From contig JADJPD010000001.1 of NCBI GenBank assembly GCA_016713435.1, forward strand, positions 682,001 to 746,000: a stretch of 64,000 nt of DNA. Direction: 5' to 3'. Both the position numbers and the translations under genes were made by a program. A model generated the notes under the pieces. The model ran no database searches and was not told where the DNA came from. It saw only the letters and a list, made by a program, of their open reading frames with translations. Source of the DNA: Gemmatimonadota bacterium (GTDB taxonomy: Bacteria; Gemmatimonadota; Gemmatimonadetes; Gemmatimonadales; GWC2-71-9). The stretch's first letter is position 1. Each line of letters opens with the position of its first letter. Shown here piece after piece: positions 39,655 through 47,375 of this stretch.

Positions 39655-40105
39655 GCGCGTCCTGGCAATGTTCCCGAGGCCCATTGCCCCGCGGACCCGG
39701 GGCACGGCAATCGCCGCTGGCCGCGCGACACTCCGCATCCGGCCTGCGACAATCCGCATCCGGCCCCCGAGAATCTCGCCCCCGGGCGCGGCAATCGCGA
39801 TCCGGCGCGCGACAATCGCGGCCCGGTCCGCGAGAATCGTCATCGGTGGCCCGCCACTTTGGGCCCGGCCTCCGGCAATCGCCAACCCGCCTCCGGCAAT
39901 CGCCGTCCGGGGCGCGACAATCGGCGTCGGGGGCGCGGCAATCGACGCCCCGGGCTCGGCAAGCGCCATCGGTTCCGGAACAATTGCGACCGGTGCCCCG
40001 CCACCGTGCCCGGGGGTCCGGCAATCGCGATCCGGCCCCCGTCACCTGGCCCCCGGGGCCGGGCAATCGCACCCCGGAGCCCGTCACTCGACACCCGGAA
40101 TGGCC
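39655..40105. repeat. degenerate 21-bp tandem array (about 21 units)
   Basis: A CAATC/GAATC/CACTC core recurs at 39666, 39687, 39708 and then every 21 bases to 40002, followed by 40022, 40043, 40064 and 40085; only one interval is 20. Between cores lies GC-rich CCGG/GCGCG sequence. Because 21 is a multiple of three, several frames stay open by chance, so no gene is called. Around it, 39490-39654 and 40106-40500 show no supported gene; AT-richer patches occur at about 40205-40250 and 40300-40390. Confidence 0.88.
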
Positions 40106-40512
40106 GCGCCACCAGGCCTCGAGCCCTCGAAACGGCGCGTCCACCCCGCCCGCGCACGCAGGCGCCGGACACCCCGCCGACCCCCGATCCACGCTCACCC
40201 CTTCGTCGCGGACGATTTCTTGAAAACCGAAAATGGGGGGATCGGCACGCGTCCGCACCGCAACCGCCCCCTGAAATGCGCGCATGCCGCACCGTGTACG
40301 GCATTAGCCTGCCGTCACTTGGGCGCCTCACCTCACACAGCGCTTCACGCCTCCCGGTTTTGTGTTCGGGGGTGACGGAAATCACGGCATGAACCCTGCG
40401 ATAGACACCTCCCGTCGCCCCCGGGCGTTCCGGGATGCGACGACGCGTGAGTCAGGCGGCCCTGGCCAGGCACCCTGCCACGTCCCTTCACGGATGAAAG
40501 GAATGGTGGAGC

Positions 40513-41205
40513 ATGAACAAGCGACAGGAGCAGAAGCTCGCGGCGATGAACCGCGCCCACGGCAGTGTCACCACCCACGCCGACGCCTCGCCCGGCTACG
40601 TGGCCATGGTGACCCTGCTCGGCGACACGGTCTCTCGCGTCAAGGCCGAGCACCAGAAGTACCTCGCCGGCCAGGCCGCCTCGGCCGAGGGCGCCGCGGC
40701 GCGGAAGGCGATCCGCACCCGCACCCATCGCCGGTACCTGATGTCCTCGACGCGGCTCAAGGCCCAGCTCGAGGTGACCAACCCCGACGTGGCCCGGCTG
40801 CTCAATCCCCCGTCCAGCGACGCGACCTTCGAGGAGTGGCGTGCCGGCGCCCATACGGTGCTCGACACGGTCACCCGGTTCCCCGACGTCATGGCCGCCC
40901 ATGGCATGCGCGCCACCTTTGCCACCGACCTCGCGGGCGAGCTGGCCAAGTACGACGCGGCCGTGGCCGAGATGGATCGCGGCCACCTGGAGCACGTGCG
41001 CGCGAGTTCCACCATCCGTCAGGCGCTGGCGGAGGGGATGCGGCTCCTCAAGGTGTTCGATGCCATCAACCGGCACCGCTTCGCGGCCCAGCCGGAGCTC
41101 CTGGCCGAGTGGGAGAGCGCGCGGAACGTGGCGTGGGAGCGGGGTGGGAAGGGGGACGAGGAGGAGAGCCCGGACGGGGAGGCGCAGGATGGGAGCAGCA
41201 AGTAG
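40513..41205 (+). CDS. hypothetical helical protein
   Basis: A 230-residue, probably cytoplasmic, mostly alpha-helical protein with no signal or membrane segment. A basic stretch, KAIRTRTHRRYLMSSTRLKAQ, lies at about residues 64-84 and the tail is acidic (GDEEESPDGEAQDGSSK). GGAGCATG provides a ribosome site. It stands alone between the 21-bp array and the nucleotidyltransferase pair. No family or function is recognised; codon use and frame look genuine. Confidence 0.78.
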   Translation: MNKRQEQKLAAMNRAHGSVTTHADASPGYVAMVTLLGDTVSRVKAEHQKYLAGQAASAEGAAARKAIRTRTHRRYLMSSTRLKAQLEVTNPDVARLLNPPSSDATFEEWRAGAHTVLDTVTRFPDVMAAHGMRATFATDLAGELAKYDAAVAEMDRGHLEHVRASSTIRQALAEGMRLLKVFDAINRHRFAAQPELLAEWESARNVAWERGGKGDEEESPDGEAQDGSSK

Positions 41206-41306
41206 GTCGTAGGGGCCGTTGCGTGGTCATGCAGGCACTCGCGCCGTCGCTGGGATCGGGGTTCCCGGCGGCGGCGCGTGTGCGTTCGCGCGGCGGGCAG
41301 CGCGAG

Positions 41307-42233
41307 CTAGATCATGTTGCGCCGCATCCGCCGGCCAAGCTCCTCGACGTCCGCCGCGAGCACGGCGAGGTACGCTTCACCGGGGGCGGCCGTGACCTCG
41401 CGGGCCGGGACCGCGTTCAGGTCGAAGGCGGCGTAATGGGCCGCCATGACGTCGCGGGCCCGGCTGGCCTGCAGGAACGGGGAGGCCTCCCGCACTTCCT
41501 CGGCCGCCTCACCGAGCGCGCCCGCGAAGCGGTAGAGCAGGTCCCAGTGCCACCAGTAGGGCGGGTCCTTCCCCAGCTCCAGCAGCGGCTCCCATCGGTC
41601 CTCCGGCGCCCGATAGCTCACCGGGGACGTGGCGAGCGCCGTGACGAAGCCCGCCATCACCAGCTCCTCAAGGGCGCGGTCGGTGGCCCGGCGGGCATAA
41701 CTCGTGGCCAGCGCCACGTCGCGCCCGGTCCGCCTGGCGCCGGCCGACCCGAGTAGGTAGGCCAGCACGTCGGCCTTGATGCCCACCCCGAGCCCGATGC
41801 GGAGCCGGAGCACCAGCGCGGCCGGGGTGGTGATCCGGGTGGCGGGCTCCAGCTCCTTGCCCGCTCCCGCACCTCGCGCGGCGACCCGGACCAGCGGCTT
41901 CCAGCGCGCGTCCTTCCCGCGGGTGAGGCATTCCCGGGCAAAGTCGCCGAGGCGCGCGCGCGCCGCGGCCGGGTAGTGCGGGGCCAGGTTCTTGATGCGC
42001 TGCACGCTCAGGTACCGTGCCCCCCCGGCCGCCCACACCCGGAGCAGCCGCCACAGCCGCGCCTCCTCCGGCTCCAGCCAGAGCGACGCCAGCACCAGCG
42101 CCTCCGGGTCCACCACGGAGCGCGCCGGCTTTCCCGTGGGCCACGCCTCGAGGCCGCCCCACTGGGCCCACAGCACCTCCACCAGCGCGGCCCGCAGGCC
42201 TGCGGCGATGCTAGGCAAGGTCGGCGCGGACAT
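41307..42233 (-). CDS. hypothetical partner of the nucleotidyltransferase, winged-helix-like
   Basis: A 308-residue protein in an operon with, and overlapping by 23 bases, the nucleotidyltransferase-like gene. It is helical, with an R-x-x-x-RALEELVMAGFVTAL block (about residues 190-210) that looks like the recognition helix and wing of a winged-helix DNA-binding domain. The gene pair resembles the logic of AbiE-type and MNT-type toxin-antitoxin modules, but no diagnostic AbiEi motif is seen. It could be the antitoxin/repressor or a structural partner. Function is inferred from context only. Confidence 0.7.
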   Translation of the reverse strand: MSAPTLPSIAAGLRAALVEVLWAQWGGLEAWPTGKPARSVVDPEALVLASLWLEPEEARLWRLLRVWAAGGARYLSVQRIKNLAPHYPAAARARLGDFARECLTRGKDARWKPLVRVAARGAGAGKELEPATRITTPAALVLRLRIGLGVGIKADVLAYLLGSAGARRTGRDVALATSYARRATDRALEELVMAGFVTALATSPVSYRAPEDRWEPLLELGKDPPYWWHWDLLYRFAGALGEAAEEVREASPFLQASRARDVMAAHYAAFDLNAVPAREVTAAPGEAYLAVLAADVEELGRRMRRNMI

Positions 42234-42804
42234 GCGCGATCACCTCCGTGACGAGTGTTGCGAACCCCTCCCCCGCATCCTGCCCGCGCACCCACACCGC
42301 CGCCTCCGCGAGTTCATCCGGTGTCGGCGCCAAGGCCAGCAGGTCCCGGTAATGCCGGCTCCGGACATCGGTGTCCACAGCCGCATGCAGCTTGAGGGCA
42401 ATCAGGTCGGCGCGCCCGGCGAGCCCCACCCACAACCCGCCGAATGCCTCCCATTGGATGCGCGCCTCGAACCCCGCCGGCAGCACCAGCGTGCCACCCA
42501 TGGTGACGGCGGTGTTCAGCCAGCCGTGCGGGAGACCGAGGTCGCGGGCGAGCCGGGCGGCGGCGGCTTCGATGGCCTCCGGCAGGCGGGCGGGAATGGC
42601 CAGCTGGCCAGGCGGCCTCACCGTGTTGCCATCTCCCACCGCCACGACGTCCACATCCACCGTGGCCCGGTCCACCACCCCACCCAGGCTGAGCGCCGCC
42701 CCACCCACCACGACGATCGCCGCAGCGGGTTCCCCAGCCGGAAGCAGGCGGCCGAGATCGGCAAGGACCGCACGGAGGCGGGCAGGAGTGAAGGCGGTGT
42801 TCAT
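42211..42804 (-). CDS. nucleotidyltransferase-like protein (DUF6036/AbiEii-like)
   Basis: A 197-residue protein with a minimal nucleotidyltransferase fold: VVVGGAALSLGG (glycine motif) followed by ATVDVDVVAV, whose D-x-D would bind metal-NTP. A later segment, AGRADLIALKLHAAVD...RHYRDLLAL, matches the Lys-containing helix of DUF6036/AbiEii proteins. Such proteins modify RNA or protein, often as toxins. The ATG at 42804 follows an AT-rich region with palindromes, consistent with self-regulation. It is upstream of its partner, the reverse of the usual antitoxin-first order. Confidence 0.8.
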   Translation of the reverse strand: MNTAFTPARLRAVLADLGRLLPAGEPAAAIVVVGGAALSLGGVVDRATVDVDVVAVGDGNTVRPPGQLAIPARLPEAIEAAAARLARDLGLPHGWLNTAVTMGGTLVLPAGFEARIQWEAFGGLWVGLAGRADLIALKLHAAVDTDVRSRHYRDLLALAPTPDELAEAAVWVRGQDAGEGFATLVTEVIAHVRADLA

Positions 42805-42816
42805 GTCCAGAAAATA

Positions 42817-42853
42817 GGACCCTGATAGTCCATAAGCAAGACTATAAAAGTCT
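42817..42853. promoter_or_regulatory. AT-rich operator-like palindromes upstream of the nucleotidyltransferase gene
   Basis: ATAGTC (42825-42830) and GACTAT (42840-42845) form an inverted repeat with a 9-base spacer; AGACT and AGTCT (42839-42853) form a second, overlapping one; GGAC/GTCC (42817-42831) a third. The stretch 42811-42860 is strikingly AT-rich in a GC-rich genome and sits 10-50 bases before the ATG. It is probably the promoter and operator of the pair. Confidence 0.6.
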
Positions 42854-42873
42854 ATTCTTGCACTCTCCCCCTT

Positions 42874-42902
42874 CGTCCGTAGCGGCCGGACATGTCCAGC
42901 CG
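42874..42902. repeat. REP-like element D
   Basis: CGTCC-GTAG head (GTAG at 42879) followed by an imperfect stem with core GGACATGTCC. It is related to element C (GGATATATCC) but has a mispaired outer stem. It lies between the nucleotidyltransferase operator and propeller 6. Confidence 0.6.
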
Positions 42903-42958
42903 AACCCCAAGGGGTTCTGACGGCCACCCGGAGTGGCGGTTAGATTCCCCGCCCTTAT

Positions 42959-44001
42959 ATGAACCGCGCGCTCCCCCCCACCGCCCTCCTCGCCACCCTG
43001 GCCCTCGCCGCCTGCGGCGGCAGGAACCGCCGCCGAGCGCCGCGCTCCGCGCCACGCCGGACACGCTGCTCCTGCAGCCGCTGGTGGACGTCACCGCCGC
43101 CGAGCCGCTCGGCGCGGGCCGGTGGGTGGTGCTGGCGCCCGAGGACCGGAAGGTCCTGGTGGTGGAGTTCGGCAAGAAGCCGGTGGCCATCGGCGCGGGG
43201 GAGCTGGACCAGCCCTTCCAGCTCTTCAAGGCGGGCGACACGCTCTGGGTGGACGACTGGTCCCGCCGTCGCGCCACCGCCTGGTCGGCGGACGGCAAGC
43301 TCCTCGGGACGCTCCCCGCCAACGATCAGCTCCGCGGCGCCCTCCCCCGCGCGCGCGACAATGCTGGACGCTGGTACTACGAGCTCCGTCCGCTCCCCGG
43401 CAAGGACGGCAGCGGCAACCGCGACTCCGCCAACATTCTCCGCGTCTCGGGCCCGAAGATGGACACGGTGGCCCAGCTCGCACCCTATGACCTGGCCGAG
43501 GTGGTGAGCGAGGGACGCCGTCGGCTCGAGCGCCGGCTGCTCTCGGGGACGGACCGCTGGGGTGCGTTCGGCGACGGCACCGTGTGGGTGGCGCGCTCCG
43601 ACCGGAACCGGGTGGACTGGGTGGCGCCGGACGGCCAGGTCACCGAGGGGCGCGAGCTCCCCGACCGCGTCCTCCCGGTCACCGACAACGACCGCGAGTT
43701 GTTTCTCAATCGCTTTGACCCGGGGCTCCGGCCCTCGGTGGAGGCCATCCCGTTCGCGGCCATCAAGCCGCCGTTCGAGCAGGCCGTCCCCGCGCCGGAC
43801 GGCTCGGTGTGGCTGGTGAAGAACCGGGCGGTGGGCGACACGACGCGGTTCTACCAGGTGGTGAACCGCGAGGGGCGCTTCGTGCAGGAGTTCAGCCATC
43901 CGGGGATCGGGCGGGTCATCGCCCTCGCGGAGGGAGAGGCGCTGGTGGCGGAGACGTACGCCGAGGGCGTGCGGCTCCTGCGGTTCAGCATCCCGAAGTA
44001 G
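42959..44001 (+). CDS. six-bladed beta-propeller lipoprotein 6, one early frameshift
   Basis: The ATG at 42959 begins a lipoprotein signal with lipobox LALAACGG. The frame is lost right after it (near 43018-43030, CGGCGGCAGG), and the mature protein continues in another frame as EPPPSAALRATPDTLLLQPLVDVTAAEPLG. The body has propeller strands (VDDWSRRRATAWSADGKLLG, WGAFGDGTVWVARSDRNRVD, EGVRLLRFSIPK). It is about 346 residues when repaired. It is transcribed opposite to propellers 1-5. Confidence 0.75.
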
Positions 44002-44024
44002 GCAGCAGACGTTCCTGGCTCATC

Positions 44025-44174
44025 TCGCGCCCGAGCAGCGCTCGGGCGCTACGGGAGGCGCTCGGGCGGTACGGGAGGCGCTCGGGCGCTACGCGCGTCA
44101 GACGGTACGTCGCACATCCCAGATTCCCGTAGCGACCAGGTTCCTGTAGCGCCCGAGCGCCGCTCGGGCGCGAG
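44025..44174. repeat. REPIN with tandem half-units
   Basis: An inverted hairpin (CGCGCCCGAGCAGCGCTCGG...GCTAC, 44025-44052) is followed by two 20-base tandem repeats of GGGAGGCGCTCGGGCGSTAC (44053-44092). A direct hairpin faces it at 44146-44174 with head GTAG and stem CGCCCGAGCG/CGCTCGGGCG. The stem family differs from the other REP copies, but the head is the same. It fills the gap between propellers 6 and 7. Confidence 0.78.
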
Positions 44175-44187
44175 ACAATCTCAAATC

Positions 44188-45313
44188 ATGAGAACCCTGA
44201 TGATGACTGTCGTGCGCCGCCTCGCCCCGTGGCGCTCCTCCTGGCCGCGTGCAGCGAGCCCAAGGCCGCGCTCACCGTGCTGGACCAGCCCGAGGCGGTG
44301 CTGGGCCGGGGCTTTGCGCAGGTGAGCAACGTGGTGGAGATCGGCCCCAACCAGGTGGCGCTGGCGGAGCGCAGGGACCGGACCTTCCTCTTCGCCGACT
44401 TCGCCACCGGCACCGCGACGCCCGTGGGGCAGCACGCCGACTCCATCAAGCCGCTGGACCCGGCGCCGGGGCAGCACAAGTACCCGGGCTACGTGCTCAA
44501 CCTGGGCCCCGACACCCTGGGCCTGGTGGACTTCGCCGCGGAACGCACCACCATCTGGACCACGGCAGGCGCGTACGTCGGCATCATGCCGGGCCGCGGC
44601 ATCGGCGGCAACAACCAGCCGCTGGTCTACGACGGCAAGCACAACGGCTACAAGGAGGACGTGCGCGGCGTGCTGGGCGGGCTCGAGCCGGGGCAGGAGG
44701 TGAATTTCGACAGCCTCCCCGTGCTCCGCGTCATCGCCGGTGACACGGTGGCCGACACGGTGGCGCGCCTCAAGCTGCCGGTGTGGGGCCGGGGGCAGTT
44801 CGGCGAGCAGATGAAGATCGTCTCCACCATCTTCTCCGGCCGCGACCTCTTCGGCGTCCTCCCCGACGGCTCCCTCTGGGCCGCGCGCGCCAACGACAAC
44901 CGGGTGGACTGGCGCTCGCCCGCGGGCGAGTGGAGCCAGGGCCCCGAGCGCTCGTACGCCACCATCCCGGTGGAGCAGGCGGAGAAGGACATGTTCCTCA
45001 ACCGCCTCCGCCAGCAGATGGCCTCGATGGGGGCGCCGGCCGGCATCGGCTCAGCTATCCCTTTGCGGACAGCAAGCCGCCCTTCTCGTCAGGCGCCACC
45101 AACAGCTACACCAGCGAAGTCTGGCTGCAGCGCTCCCGCGCCTTCGCCGACTCGGTGCCCGTCTACGACGTGGTGGGCCGCGACGGCAAGGCGGTGCGCG
45201 CGGTGCAGTTCCCGAAGGGGGCCACCCTCGCCGGCTTCGGCGCCGACGGGCGCGTGTACGTGCTCCTGCGCCAGGGAGATGCGCAGCAGGTGGCGCGGTA
45301 CGTCGTGAAATAG
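44188..45313 (+). CDS. six-bladed beta-propeller lipoprotein 7, two frameshifts
   Basis: The ATG at 44188 (MRTLMMTVVRRLAP) shifts near 44228 (CGCCCCGTGG) into VALLLAACSEPKAALTVLDQ, a lipoprotein signal with lipobox LAAC. The propeller body follows (NVVEIGPNQVALAERRDRTF, LVDFAAERTTIWTTAGAYVG, SLWAARANDNRVDWRSPAGE). A second shift near 45050 joins GAPAGIG to LSYPFADSKPPFSSG, ending QQVARYVVK. It is about 375 residues when repaired. It is similar in order and strand motifs to propeller 6, so a tandem duplication is likely. Confidence 0.75.
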
Positions 45314-45336
45314 CGCCAGACTCAACTCGCGCACCC

Positions 45337-45422
45337 GTAGCGGCGGAGCTACGCTCCGCCGACTCGATCCCACCATCGTGCTGGGTCCTGAAGATCCAGT
45401 CGGCGGGCGGGCCCGCCGCTAC
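45337..45422. repeat. REPIN: two inverted REP hairpins with 39-base spacer
   Basis: A direct hairpin, GTAG (45337) with stem CGGCGGAGCTACGCTCCGCCG followed by ACTCGAT, faces an inverted one, CGGCGGGCGGGCCCGCCGCTAC (45401-45422). The first stem is the same as at 32114, the second is different. It lies in the spacer between propeller 7 and element E. Confidence 0.78.
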
Positions 45423-45524
45423 GGGCTCAACGTAAGACGCGGGGCTCGTCGCGCGACGAGCTCGCGTTGCGTCTGGGAATCTCACGCCACCACCCAGCCC
45501 ACCACGCACGCACGGCGTCGCCTA

Positions 45525-45600
45525 ACGTATGTAGGGGCCGAATATATTCGGCCCCTACGGACGTGGGGGTGAGGGGATCGTGGGGGAAGAGATGATCGTC
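45525..45600. repeat. REP-like palindrome E with conserved tail
   Basis: A perfect 28-base palindrome (45531-45558) with the same core as A and B, flanked by ACGTAT and GGACGT, followed by the G-rich tail GTGGGGGTGAGGGGATCGTG and GAGATGATCGT. It lies 14 bases beyond the tail from the stop of the channel-like gene. Confidence 0.87.
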
Positions 45601-45614
45601 GGGCGGGCGACGCG

Positions 45615-46342
45615 TTACGGCGTCGGGGTGTCGTCGCGCTCGGCGTCGTCCTCGGTGGGCTCGGGCTCGGGCGGGTCGGTAGAGCGGCGGTTGCGGCGGC
45701 GGCCCTCGTTGTACCACTTGCGGGTCAGCTCGCCCGCCAGCTCCCGGTTGCCGAGGCCAAACGCCAGGCCGGCGGCCAGCGCGATGGAGCCGAGCACCAG
45801 GGTGAAGGCGGCGGTGACGATGTCGTCGCTCACGCCCACCTGCTGCAGGGCCATGAACACCGCGATGGTGACCATGGCGCCCTTGGTGAGCTTGGCGACG
45901 GTGACGACGCCCTCGACGGCGCCCGCGCTCGCCACCACCAGCGCCCGCACGAACTCGCCCACGATCATGCCGAGGATGATGATCACCACCGCGGAGACGA
46001 GCGTGGGGATGAAGCTGATCATCCGACCGAACATCTCGCGCACGTTCTCTAGGCCCAGGGCCGAGCTGGCCAGGAGCACCACCACCAGCATGGTGAGCCA
46101 GAAGATGAGCTTCGAGAGGGCGCGCACCGGGTCCATGCGGACGCGGTGCGCCGCTTCCGTCAGGCCGCCCGCGTCGGCGATGCGCCGGAACTCCATCCGC
46201 TGGAGCGCCATGTCGGTCCAGCGCTGGAGGGTGCGGGCCACCACGTAGCCCGCCAGCATGATGACGCCGGCGGCAGCGGCCCCGGCAGCTCGTCCATCAA
46301 CTCGCCCCAGCCGATCAGCAGGCGATCGAGCAGCTCATCCAT
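45615..46342 (-). CDS. mechanosensitive-channel-like membrane protein (TM-helix repeat), one frameshift
   Basis: The restored start MDELLDRLLIGWGELMDELPG (46342) joins, after a one-base repair near 46275 (CGGCAGCGGCCCC), to VIMLAGYVVARTLQRWTDMA. Conserved helices follow (LSKLIFWLTMLVVVLLASSALGL, VVIIILGMIVGEFVRALVV, LVLGSIALAAGLAFGLGNREL), matching the TM-helix domain of MscS-superfamily relatives. The cytoplasmic MscS beta/vestibule domain is absent; the tail is acidic. It overlaps the oxidoreductase stop by 8 bases. Confidence 0.75.
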
Positions 46343-47375
46343 TCCCCACCTCGATGACGATCTTGCCAAGTTGCGCGCCCGCCGCCATCCGGCTGAAGGC
46401 GGCCACGGCGTCGCGGAAGGGGAATGTACGGTCGAGGACCGGCCGAAGCTTCCCCTCCCCCGCCAGCCGGGCAATCTCGGCGTACTCCCCGTCGCTGCCC
46501 ATGGTGCTGCCCATGAGGTCCCACTGGTACCAGAAGAGCTTGCGGACGTCGGTGGTGACCTTGGGTCCCGAGGTCCCGCCGCAGGTCACCAGCCGCCCGC
46601 GCTTCCCGAGGCAGCGGAGCGAGCGCTCCCAGGTGGCCTCGCCCACCGAGTCCACGACCACGTGGACGCCGCGGCCGCCGGTGAAGGCCTTCACTTCCTT
46701 CGGCACGTCCTGCGAGGCGTGGTCGAGGGCCAGTTCGGCGCCGAGGTTCTTGGCCTCTTCCAGCTTGTCGGGCGAGCCGCTGGTGACGATGGTCCGCGCC
46801 CCGAGGTGCTTCGCGATCTGGAGCGCCGCCTGCGCCACCCCGCCGCCGATGCCCCAGATGAGCACCGTCTCGCCGGCCTCGAGGCGGGCGCGCGTGGTGA
46901 GCATGCGCCACGCCGTGAGCGTGGCGAGCGAGAACGCCGCGCCCTCGCCGAAGCTCCAGCCGCTCGGGAGCCGCGCCACGTTGGCCGCGGGCACCACCAC
47001 GAACTCGGCCAGCGTCCCATGGCGGTGCTCGCCGAGAATGGCGAAGTCAGGGCAGAGGGGATGGTCGTCGGCGCGACACCACTCGCACTGCTGGCAGCCG
47101 ATGCCGGGGTTGAGCATGACGCAGTCGCCCACTTGGACACCGTGAGCGGCGGGGCCCACGGCGGCCACCACACCGGCGCCGTCCGAGCCCATGACGTGCG
47201 GGAACGCCCGGGGGAGGCCCGGCAGGCCCTTCACCATCCAGTAGTCGAGATGATTGAGCGCGGCCGCCTCGACGCGCACCAGCACGTCGTCGGGCCGCTC
47301 GAGGGACGGCGGGGGGAGCTCCTGGAACACCAGGTGCTCCAGCCCGCCGGTGCCAACCAGGGTGAGTGCGTTCAA
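46335..47375 (-). CDS. medium-chain zinc-type alcohol dehydrogenase/quinone oxidoreductase family
   Basis: A 346-residue MDR-superfamily NAD(P)H-dependent enzyme. The structural zinc knot is complete (GCQQCEWCRADDHPLCPD, about residues 90-107); the GroES-like domain (VLVRVEAAALNHLDYWMVKG) precedes a Rossmann domain (WGIGGGVAQAALQIAKHLGA). The usual catalytic-zinc Cys and GHE motif are not evident, pointing to a quinone-oxidoreductase-like reductase. The TTG start overlaps the preceding stop (TTGA). The substrate is unknown. Confidence 0.87.
   Translation of the reverse strand: MNALTLVGTGGLEHLVFQELPPPSLERPDDVLVRVEAAALNHLDYWMVKGLPGLPRAFPHVMGSDGAGVVAAVGPAAHGVQVGDCVMLNPGIGCQQCEWCRADDHPLCPDFAILGEHRHGTLAEFVVVPAANVARLPSGWSFGEGAAFSLATLTAWRMLTTRARLEAGETVLIWGIGGGVAQAALQIAKHLGARTIVTSGSPDKLEEAKNLGAELALDHASQDVPKEVKAFTGGRGVHVVVDSVGEATWERSLRCLGKRGRLVTCGGTSGPKVTTDVRKLFWYQWDLMGSTMGSDGEYAEIARLAGEGKLRPVLDRTFPFRDAVAAFSRMAAGAQLGKIVIEVGNG

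Noticed and set aside
39655..40105. CRISPR array or repeat-protein gene in the 21-bp repeat
   Set aside because: There are no unique spacers between units, no cas genes nearby, and several frames on both strands stay open simply because 21 is a multiple of three.
41307..42804. Confident call of an AbiE phage-defence system
   Set aside because: The NTase-like motif is present, but the partner lacks a recognisable AbiEi antitoxin domain and the order is reversed; reported only as a candidate.
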